DNA from: Nitrospira defluvii
Lineage (GTDB): Bacteria > Nitrospirota > Nitrospiria > Nitrospirales > Nitrospiraceae
Length of the DNA stretch: 64,000 nucleotides
NCBI GenBank assembly: GCA_011525625.1
Contig: WYAX01000006.1
Span: 1-64,000, forward strand
Direction: 5' to 3'
Under the pieces are notes generated by a model that searched no databases, was not told where the DNA came from, and was given only the letters and a program-made list of their open reading frames with translations. Position numbers and translations under genes: made by a program. Positions 57,584-64,000 of the stretch are shown piece by piece. How positions within the stretch are numbered: position 1 is the stretch's first letter; the number at the start of each line of letters is the position of its first letter.

Positions 57584-58792
57584 ATGGCGACACCGTTCAA
57601 TTCGATTGAAGACGCGATCAAGGATATCAAGAAGGGGAAACTCATCGTCCTCGTCGATGACGAAGATCGAGAAAATGAGGGCGATCTCGTGATGGCGGCC
57701 GGGAAGGTCACGCCTCAGGCTATCAACTTCATGGCCAAACATGCGCGTGGCCTGATTTGTCTGGCGCTCACGCCGGAACGGGTTGAAGAACTGCAATTGG
57801 CGCCGCAAGCGGCTGAGAATACGGCCACGTTCGGGACGGCCTTCACGGTCTCGATCGATGCCCGCAAGGGGATTACCACCGGCATTTCGGCTGCCGACCG
57901 TGCCACGACGATTCATGTAGCGATCGACCCTCGCAGCATACCGGCGGACCTGGCACGTCCGGGTCATATCTTTCCCCTCAAGGCCCAGGTGGGCGGGGTG
58001 CTGCGGAGGGCAGGGCAGACCGAAGGGTCGGTGGATCTCGCCCGGCTTGCGGGGCTCTACCCCGCGGGGGTCATTTGCGAAATTATGAACGAGGACGGCA
58101 CGATGGCCCGCGTGCCCGAATTGGGCAGGTTTGCCAAGCGTCACAAGTTGAAGATGGTGACGATCAAGGCGTTGATCGAGTACCGGATGCGTCGTGAAAC
58201 CTTCGTGCGGCGGGCAGCGAGTGCGTTTTTGCCGACCATGTTCGGAGATTTTGAAGCGTTTGCATTCGAAAGCGAAATCGATGGGGCAACACACATCGCC
58301 TTAGTGAAGGGGCCGGTCGACGAGAAGCCAACGCTCGTGCGTGTTCATTCCGGCTGCCTGACGGCTGAAGCTCTGGGGTCCGTGCGTTGCGATTGTCGCG
58401 ACCAGTTGCATCGGGCCATGGAGATTATTCAAAAAGAGGGACGAGGGGTACTGCTCTACTTAAACAAGCAAGAGGGGCGCGGTATCGGGTTGCTGAACAA
58501 GATCAAAGCGTATGGATTGCAAGACCAGGGGAGTGATACGGTCGAAGCCAACCTCAAATTAGGATTCAAGGCCGATCTGCGAGACTATGGAGTTGGCGCG
58601 CAGATCCTCGTCAATCTCGGACTGCATCAGATCCGTGTGCTGACCAATAACCCCCGGAAGATTGTTGGGGTCGACGGGTATGGGCTGAGGGTCGTCGAGC
58701 GAGTGCCGATCGAGATCACCCCTTGCGCGCACAACGAAAAATATCTGCGCACGAAAAAAGCCAAGCTCGGTCACCTGCTCAAGAAAGTCTAG
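57584..58792 (+). CDS. ribBA: Bifunctional riboflavin biosynthesis protein RibBA
   Basis: 402 aa. Residues 1-200: DHBP synthase, with [16 protein letters not shown] and [31 protein letters not shown]. Residues 205-400: GTP cyclohydrolase II, with zinc Cys in [21 protein letters not shown] and the catalytic [22 protein letters not shown]. It makes both riboflavin precursors. No FMN riboswitch in the 68 nt before it. Confidence 0.97.
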   Translation: MATPFNSIEDAIKDIKKGKLIVLVDDEDRENEGDLVMAAGKVTPQAINFMAKHARGLICLALTPERVEELQLAPQAAENTATFGTAFTVSIDARKGITTGISAADRATTIHVAIDPRSIPADLARPGHIFPLKAQVGGVLRRAGQTEGSVDLARLAGLYPAGVICEIMNEDGTMARVPELGRFAKRHKLKMVTIKALIEYRMRRETFVRRAASAFLPTMFGDFEAFAFESEIDGATHIALVKGPVDEKPTLVRVHSGCLTAEALGSVRCDCRDQLHRAMEIIQKEGRGVLLYLNKQEGRGIGLLNKIKAYGLQDQGSDTVEANLKLGFKADLRDYGVGAQILVNLGLHQIRVLTNNPRKIVGVDGYGLRVVERVPIEITPCAHNEKYLRTKKAKLGHLLKKV

Positions 58793-58949
58793 CCCGTCGA
58801 TGCGCCTCGATTCGGGCCGCTCGTGAATAAGAAAAGCGGCAGCGTCGGGACCGGAACGTATAGCCATTTGGGGGCGTTTCCAGGTATGATCCCCCTCTTT
58901 CTTTGATACGCGCAGATTCCGAAACGTCTGACTCGATAGTGCACACTCC

Positions 58950-59492
58950 ATGAAGCTTCGCAAAGGCTCCCAAGACGCGACGGGTCTGACCTTCGGCCTT
59001 GTGGCGAGCAAGTTCAATAAGGTCGTCACCAGCCGATTATTGACCGAATGTGTGCAGGCCTTAAGCAAAGCTGGGGTGGCGGACGACGCGATCGAAGTCG
59101 TCCGGGTACCGGGCGCGTTTGAAATTCCCCTGGTGGCGCGACAATTGGCCAAATCCGGTCGGTTCGATGCAGTGATTTGTCTCGGCGCCGTGATTCGCGG
59201 CGACACTCCCCATTTCGAATACATCAGTTCCGAAGTGAGCAGAGGCATTCTCCAGGCTTCGATGGAATCAAATATACCGGTCATCTTTGGCGTGCTCACG
59301 ACCGATACGGTGGCGCAGGCGATTGAGCGGGCGGATCCTGACAAGCTGAACCGTGGGGCCGATGCTGCCAAGACGGCGATCGAAATGGTCAATGTGATGC
59401 GGTTGCTCAAAAAAGACATGACCGGGGATGCTCCGCCCTCCGCGGCTCCCGCGCGACCGGCCGGGCGATCGGCAGCGAGGTCGAAACGCTGA
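58950..59492 (+). CDS. ribH: Lumazine synthase (DMRL synthase)
   Basis: 180 aa. Joins DHBP with the pyrimidine to form 6,7-dimethyl-8-ribityllumazine. [64 protein letters not shown] (catalytic His) and [11 protein letters not shown] are conserved. A short Pro/Ala/Arg-rich tail is extra. 157 nt after ribBA. Confidence 0.97.
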   Translation: MKLRKGSQDATGLTFGLVASKFNKVVTSRLLTECVQALSKAGVADDAIEVVRVPGAFEIPLVARQLAKSGRFDAVICLGAVIRGDTPHFEYISSEVSRGILQASMESNIPVIFGVLTTDTVAQAIERADPDKLNRGADAAKTAIEMVNVMRLLKKDMTGDAPPSAAPARPAGRSAARSKR

Positions 59493-59505
59493 CCGGCGTG
59501 GCACT

Positions 59506-59979
59506 ATGGCCTCTCGACATCAAGCCCGGGAACGGGCCGTACAAATTCTCTTTCAATATGACATTCATGGCCAGGCTGGCCCCTGGCTGGATGATTTCTG
59601 GGTCCAGTATCCGCTCACCGAGGAGCTGCGGGCGTTCGCGGACCGGCTGGTCGTCGGCGTCCGCACCCATGCGAAGGAGCTGGATGCGCTGATCGGGTCC
59701 TATGCGACCAATTGGAAGGTCGGCCGCATGCCGATCATCGACCGGAACATTCTGCGTCTAGGATGTTTCGAGTTGCTGTATGTGCCGGAAGTGCCGGCCA
59801 AGGTGACGCTGAATGAAGCGATCGAGCTGGCGAAGAGTTTCGGGGACGAGGAAGCCTCGAAGTTTGTGAACGGCATTCTCGACAAAGTGTTGGGGGCGGA
59901 TGTCCGATTGGAACGCAAGCGCGCCTTTCCGGAGCTTCCGGTGGTGGGCGCCGACAGTCACGTGAAACGTGAACCGTGA
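59506..59979 (+). CDS. nusB: Transcription antitermination factor NusB
   Basis: 157 aa helical protein that pairs with S10 in rRNA antitermination. [22 protein letters not shown], then [54 protein letters not shown] 59506, 13 nt after ribH; the ribH-nusB order is widespread. The following gap (59980-60055) has short GTGAAACGTGAA-like repeats. Confidence 0.97.
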   Translation: MASRHQARERAVQILFQYDIHGQAGPWLDDFWVQYPLTEELRAFADRLVVGVRTHAKELDALIGSYATNWKVGRMPIIDRNILRLGCFELLYVPEVPAKVTLNEAIELAKSFGDEEASKFVNGILDKVLGADVRLERKRAFPELPVVGADSHVKREP

Positions 59980-60055
59980 ACTGTCGTTCGCGGGGATGCC
60001 CCTTCGGATTTTCTGAACGAACGACGGTTCACGAGCGACGAGTAACGAGGGAGAG

Positions 60056-61387
60056 ATGATCGATCGATATACCCGTCCCCGGATGAGCGCCATCTGGGAT
60101 GTGACGCATAAGTACGAGATCTGGTTGGAAGTGGAACTGCAAGCCTGTGCCGCGTTCGAGCGGGGCGGGCAGATTCCGCGCGGCACGAGTGGCAAGATTC
60201 GGAAGAAAGCCAAGATCGACGTGGCGCGGATCGCGGAGATCGAGAAGATTACGAAACATGATGTGATCGCGTTTCTCGAATCGCTCATGGAATCCGTCGG
60301 GCCTGAGCATCGCTTTTTGCACATGGGGCTCACCTCGTCCGATATCGTGGACACGTCCCTGGCCGTGCAGATGACCGAAGCGTTGGATCTGATCCTCGAA
60401 GACCTCGACGAATTGATCGCCGTTCTAAAAAAGCGCGCGCTGGAGCATCGCCACACGGTGATGGTCGGCCGCTCGCACGGCATCCATGGTGAGCCGGTGT
60501 CCTTCGGGTTCAAGCTGGCGATTTGGTACGAGGAGGCCTGCCGGCACCGAACGCGGCTCCAAGCGGCGAGGAAAGACATTGCTGTCGGTAAATTGTCCGG
60601 TGCGATGGGGACGTTTGCGCATCAAGGTCCGGAAATCGAAGAGTATGTCTGTGCGAAGATGGGGCTTGCCTCCGATCCGGTATCCAACCAGATCGTGCAA
60701 CGCGACCGTCATGCGGCCTATGCTTCTGCGCTGGCGCTGCTGGCCGCTACGATCGAGAAAATCGCGACCGAGATCCGCCACCTGCAGCGGACGGAGGTGC
60801 TGGAAGCGGAGGAGTACTTCTCCGAGGGGCAGAAGGGCTCCTCCGCGATGCCGCACAAGCGCAACCCGATCGCGTCGGAAAATTTGTGCGGCTTAGCACG
60901 TCTCGTGCGAGGCAACAGCCTGGCGGCATTGGAAAACGTGGCCCTCTGGCATGAACGAGATATCAGCCACTCTTCGGTGGAGCGGGTGATCATGCCCGAC
61001 AGCACCATTCTAGTCGATTACATGCTGGCCCGCGTGACGGACCTGGTAAAAAATCTGGTGGTGTATCCCGAGCGCATGCAGCGCAACCTTGACCTGACGG
61101 GCGGGCTGGTCTACTCGCAGCGACTCCTGCTGGCCTTAATCGATAAGGGCGCTCAGCGCAAGGAATCGTATGAAGCCGTGCAACGCAATGCCATGACGGC
61201 CTGGAAGGGCGGGGTCGGATTTCAAGAATTAGTTCGGCGCGATCCGTTCATCATAACCCATCTGAAGCCGGCCGAGATTACGGCCTGTTTCGATCCGATG
61301 TACTATTTGCGGCATCTTGATCAGGTATTCCGCCGGGTCTTCGGCGCCCGTGCAATTCCTGCGAACCGGCGAAAGAGGCGAGCATGA
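60056..61387 (+). CDS. purB: Adenylosuccinate lyase
   Basis: 443 aa, fumarase superfamily; acts twice in purine synthesis, on SAICAR and adenylosuccinate. HMGLTSSDIVDTSLAVQM, VGRSHGIHGEPVSFGFK, EYFSEGQKGSSAMPHKRNPI (signature loop with catalytic Ser) are complete. GAGGGAGAG before ATG. The last 4 nt overlap cld. Confidence 0.97.
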   Translation: MIDRYTRPRMSAIWDVTHKYEIWLEVELQACAAFERGGQIPRGTSGKIRKKAKIDVARIAEIEKITKHDVIAFLESLMESVGPEHRFLHMGLTSSDIVDTSLAVQMTEALDLILEDLDELIAVLKKRALEHRHTVMVGRSHGIHGEPVSFGFKLAIWYEEACRHRTRLQAARKDIAVGKLSGAMGTFAHQGPEIEEYVCAKMGLASDPVSNQIVQRDRHAAYASALALLAATIEKIATEIRHLQRTEVLEAEEYFSEGQKGSSAMPHKRNPIASENLCGLARLVRGNSLAALENVALWHERDISHSSVERVIMPDSTILVDYMLARVTDLVKNLVVYPERMQRNLDLTGGLVYSQRLLLALIDKGAQRKESYEAVQRNAMTAWKGGVGFQELVRRDPFIITHLKPAEITACFDPMYYLRHLDQVFRRVFGARAIPANRRKRRA

Positions 61388-62178
61388 ATCTCGCGGCGAT
61401 GGTACGAACAGCCCTGTGTGCGGCTCTCCTGCTCGTGGCGACGGCCTGGCCCGTTCGAGCGGCTGATCGCGAGGCATTGCTGACGCAGCCCGGTGTGTAC
61501 GGCACGTTTGCCGCTTTTCAAATAGATCATGATTGGTGGGACCTCCAAGGGGAAGCGCGGGTCATTGCCGTGGCCGAGGTGAAAGGGTTGATCGAACAGT
61601 TTTCGCGCAATATCGTCATCGAATCCTATCTGCTCCGTGGGCTCTCGGACCATGCCGACTTTATGTTGAGAGTCCATGCCCATGCATTGTCCGACACGCA
61701 GCAATTTCTCACGTCCTTGCTGGGAACCCGATTCGGACGTCACCTGGTTCCAACCAGCTATTTTCATGGGTTAACCAGGCCGACGGACTACGTGCCCGGT
61801 TTTACGGATGAACTGAAGCAGGCCTTGCAAGTACCGAGTGATGCCGGCGCCAAGTCGTATGCGATTGTCATACCGATTAGAAAAGACGCGGAGTGGTGGA
61901 GCCTCGATCACGCGAGTCGTCGCTCGCTCATGCAGGAGCATACGCACGTGGCACTGCCGTACAGCGCGTCGATCAAACGGAAGCTGTATCATTCGAGCGG
62001 TCTCGACGACTTTGACTTCATTACGTATTTCGAGACGGACAAACTGGAAGATTTTCAGGGCTTGATCCGCGCGCTTCAGCAGGTGAAAGAATACCGGCAT
62101 GATCGACGGTTCGGTCATCCCACGCTGCTGGGCACAATCAGGTCGCTGGACGACATTTTAGAACTGTTCGCGCGGTAG
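61384..62178 (+). CDS. cld: Chlorite dismutase, secreted Nitrospira type
   Basis: 264 aa heme enzyme converting chlorite to chloride and O2. A signal peptide (about residues 1-26, ending PVRAAD) means periplasmic. ALLTQPGVYGTFAAFQIDHDWWDL, LLRGLSDHADFMLRVHA, the Lys-WW segment IPIRKDAEWWSLD, proximal His in MQEHTHVALPY, distal Arg in SIKRKLYHSSGLDDFDF and Glu in YFETDKLEDF all follow the N. defluvii enzyme. The ATG overlaps the purB stop, so it is translated within a purine operon. Confidence 0.95.
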   Translation: MNLAAMVRTALCAALLLVATAWPVRAADREALLTQPGVYGTFAAFQIDHDWWDLQGEARVIAVAEVKGLIEQFSRNIVIESYLLRGLSDHADFMLRVHAHALSDTQQFLTSLLGTRFGRHLVPTSYFHGLTRPTDYVPGFTDELKQALQVPSDAGAKSYAIVIPIRKDAEWWSLDHASRRSLMQEHTHVALPYSASIKRKLYHSSGLDDFDFITYFETDKLEDFQGLIRALQQVKEYRHDRRFGHPTLLGTIRSLDDILELFAR

Positions 62179-62194
62179 TAGCGGAGGCAGGGAG

Positions 62195-62908
62195 ATGGCT
62201 GGCGAACCGACAGGGACGATGATCTACGAAGGCAAGGCCAAGAAGATTTTCACGACGGAGCGGCCGGATCAGGTGTTGCAATATTTTAAGGACGATGCGA
62301 CGGCCTTTAACGCTCAGAAACGTGGAACCATCGTCGAAAAGGGAGTGGTCAACAACAAAGTCTCGGAGCGGGTGTTCCGCCTTCTTGAACAGCATGGAAT
62401 TGCGACGCATTTCATCGAACGGGTGAGCGATCGCGAGATGCTCACGAGAAAAGTGATGATTGTGCCCGTGGAGGTCGTGGTTAGGAATGTGGTGGCGGGT
62501 AGTTTGGCCAAGCGGTTAGGGTTGAAGGAAGGCGTGTCGATTGAGCCAGCCATCATTGAGTTCTATTATAAGGACGATGCGTTGGGCGATCCGTTGGTGA
62601 ACGATGATCACCTGCGTCTGCTGAATGTGGCCACTCCGGCGGTGTTGCGTGAAATGCGCGAATTGGGCCACAAAATCAACGGAGTGTTGCTGCCGTTTTT
62701 CAAAGAGCGTCGAATGCTCTTGGTCGATTTTAAGCTGGAGTTCGGTGTGTTTCACAATCGCCTGGTTTTGGCGGATGAAGTGTCCCCTGACACCTGCCGG
62801 TTCTGGGATCAGACCACGAAAGAATCGATGGATAAGGACCGATTTCGGAAGGACTTGGGCAAGATCGAGGAGGCCTATCAGGAGGTGCTGAAAAGGGTGT
62901 GCAGTTAG
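62195..62908 (+). CDS. purC: SAICAR synthetase
   Basis: 237 aa. Ligates aspartate to CAIR with ATP. YEGKAKKIFTTERPDQVLQYFKDDATAFNAQKRGTI, RKVMIVPVEVVVRNVVAGSLAKRLG and LVDFKLEFGVFHNRLVLADEVSPDTCRFWD are diagnostic. GGAGGCAGGGAG precedes the ATG. 16 nt after cld. Confidence 0.97.
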   Translation: MAGEPTGTMIYEGKAKKIFTTERPDQVLQYFKDDATAFNAQKRGTIVEKGVVNNKVSERVFRLLEQHGIATHFIERVSDREMLTRKVMIVPVEVVVRNVVAGSLAKRLGLKEGVSIEPAIIEFYYKDDALGDPLVNDDHLRLLNVATPAVLREMRELGHKINGVLLPFFKERRMLLVDFKLEFGVFHNRLVLADEVSPDTCRFWDQTTKESMDKDRFRKDLGKIEEAYQEVLKRVCS

Positions 62909-63044
62909 GGGAGGGGGAGACAGACGGTTCTGATTGCGCAACGCGCGGCTTCGAAAGGTCCTCGTCGGACGTGCGCAGGAGAGCCGCCCGCCCCGCTCTC
63001 CTCGCGCCAATCCGGCTGGAATTTCAGAGGTGGAGTGGGGGACG

Positions 63045-63272
63045 ATGAACCGGTTTCTGCAACTGTTTCTGAACTATGGCTTAGTCTTAGCTATCCTGGT
63101 GTGGGCTGCTACGGTAGCGTTGATGGCCTACCATCTCCATGAATCTCCTTGGCGTTGGGCGTTCATCCTGCTGTCGTTCGCAGGGCTCGGAACAGTGGGC
63201 GTGATTTTTTTGATTCGCCGATACGTGAAGAACAGTATGAAGGCACTGGAGCAGGCAGGAAAGACACCATGA
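63045..63272 (+). CDS. Small membrane protein in the pur operon
   Basis: 75 aa with two hydrophobic helices (LFLNYGLVLAILVWAATVALMAY and WAFILLSFAGLGTVGVIFLI) and a basic C-terminus. No family recognised. ATG 63045 follows GGAGTGGGG; the frame is open from 62934, but that part does not look like protein. Its stop overlaps purS, so it is translated with the pur genes. Confidence 0.7.
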   Translation: MNRFLQLFLNYGLVLAILVWAATVALMAYHLHESPWRWAFILLSFAGLGTVGVIFLIRRYVKNSMKALEQAGKTP

Positions 63273-63508
63273 AAGCCATAATTCATGTGACGCTGAAGCA
63301 GGGCATCTTGGATCCGCAGGGAAAGGCCATCGAACATGCGTTGGACTCGCTCGGGTTCAGCAATGCCGCCAATGTGCGGGTCGGTAAGTATCTGGAAGTG
63401 GAACTGAACGAAACGGACCGTGCCAGGGCCGATGCGCAAGTGAAGCGGATGTGTGAGCAGTTGCTCGCGAATACGGTGGTTGAGGACTATCGGTACGAAC
63501 TCACATAG
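63269..63508 (+). CDS. purS: FGAM synthase subunit PurS
   Basis: 79 aa. AIIHVTLKQGILDPQGKAIEHALDSLGF and VRVGKYLEVELNE define PurS, the small subunit bridging PurQ and PurL in the three-part FGAM synthase. The ATG overlaps the preceding stop (ATGA). Confidence 0.95.
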   Translation: MKAIIHVTLKQGILDPQGKAIEHALDSLGFSNAANVRVGKYLEVELNETDRARADAQVKRMCEQLLANTVVEDYRYELT

Positions 63509-63609
63509 GAGCAGATAGCTTATAGCGTATACCCGATGGCGGACGCCAAGACCTCCTTCCGGTCGTGCGTGATACGTCAGGGGTCGTCAATCATAAGCTC
63601 TTGAGAATT

Positions 63610-64000
63610 ATGAATATCGGCGTAGTGGTGTTTCCCGGTAGCAATTGTGATCACGATTGCGCCTATGTGTTTAACGATGTGCTGGGGCAATCTGTCCAGA
63701 TGATCTGGCACAAGGACACGCAGTTGTCCGGGCTCGATGCCATCGTGCTGCCTGGCGGATTCTCCTATGGTGACTATTTGCGTACCGGGGCGATCGCGCG
63801 GTTTTCTCCGGTGATGAGAGCACTCAAGGCTTTTGCCGATAAGGGTGGTCTGGTCATTGGTATCTGCAACGGCTTTCAGATTCTTTTAGAGGCAGGGTTA
63901 TTACCCGGGGTGATGTTGCGAAACACGTCGCTGAATTTCATTTGCAAGGATGTGTATGTGAAGGTTGAGAATGCCGCAACCCGGTTCACGCATCGTTGTG
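63610..64000 (+). CDS. purQ: FGAM synthase glutaminase subunit PurQ (partial)
   Basis: 130 codons from ATG 63610 to the window end without a stop. [25 protein letters not shown] opens the protein, [22 protein letters not shown] follows, and [22 protein letters not shown] carries the nucleophile Cys of the class I glutamine amidotransferase. It supplies ammonia to PurL. Confidence 0.97.
   Translation, partial: MNIGVVVFPGSNCDHDCAYVFNDVLGQSVQMIWHKDTQLSGLDAIVLPGGFSYGDYLRTGAIARFSPVMRALKAFADKGGLVIGICNGFQILLEAGLLPGVMLRNTSLNFICKDVYVKVENAATRFTHRC

Overview
The window is a slice of a bacterial chromosome that most resembles the nitrite oxidiser Nitrospira. This is inferred from gene content: a secreted chlorite dismutase of the type known from Nitrospira defluvii, a ferredoxin-type nitrite reductase (nirA) next to a formate/nitrite-family channel and cyanase, a NarK-type transporter, LPS export genes and type IV pilus genes. 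No 16S rRNA gene is present, so the species is not fixed. No tRNA, rRNA, CRISPR array, insertion sequence or prophage was seen.

Layout. 1-15971: the end of tuf, then the S10-spc-alpha ribosomal super-operon (rpsJ to rplQ, including secY, adk, map, infA, rpmJ, rpoA), all on + and in the usual bacterial order. 16121-21094: lptC-lptA-lptB-rpoN-hpf-rapZ. 21150-26405: a promoter, a small MerR-like regulator and pilMNOPQ, closed by a strong hairpin terminator. 26607-29031: aroB and a GAF-GAF-ANTAR RNA-binding regulator. 29524-30846: two lipoproteins. 30918-43486: a nitrogen-assimilation island with nadE, an outer-membrane channel-like protein, amtB, PII (glnB/K), glnD, glnA, nirC-like channel, cynS, a small winged-helix protein and nirA. 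43542-46357: CBS protein, a glycoside-hydrolase-like secreted protein, a small lipoprotein. 47080-51240: two divergent genes that each look like half of GlnE. 51237-56100 (minus): groL, groS, a dimethylformamidase-like secreted protein and an RpoH-like sigma factor. 56286-64000: narK-like transporter, then ribBA-ribH-nusB-purB-cld-purC-(membrane protein)-purS-purQ, the last running off the window.

The most interesting signal is at RNA level. Four leaders in the nitrogen island carry hairpins whose hexaloops have A at position 1 and G at position 4, the signature of RNA bound by ANTAR proteins. In three of them (before nadE and twice in series before the nirC-cynS-nirA operon) the downstream hairpin overlaps, and so excludes, an intrinsic terminator; the fourth precedes the porin-like gene. 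All seven hexaloops fit AANGRM. A GAF-GAF-ANTAR protein is encoded about 2 kb upstream of the first leader. Together this suggests an ANTAR antitermination regulon controlling nitrite, cyanate and ammonium assimilation.

The nitrogen genes form a coherent circuit: AmtB, NirC-like and NarK-like proteins move ammonium and nitrite; CynS and NirA make ammonia; GlnA (with the adenylylatable Tyr397) fixes it; PII (Tyr51 present) and GlnD sense glutamine; the two GlnE-like half proteins probably set the GlnA adenylylation state; NadE consumes glutamine.
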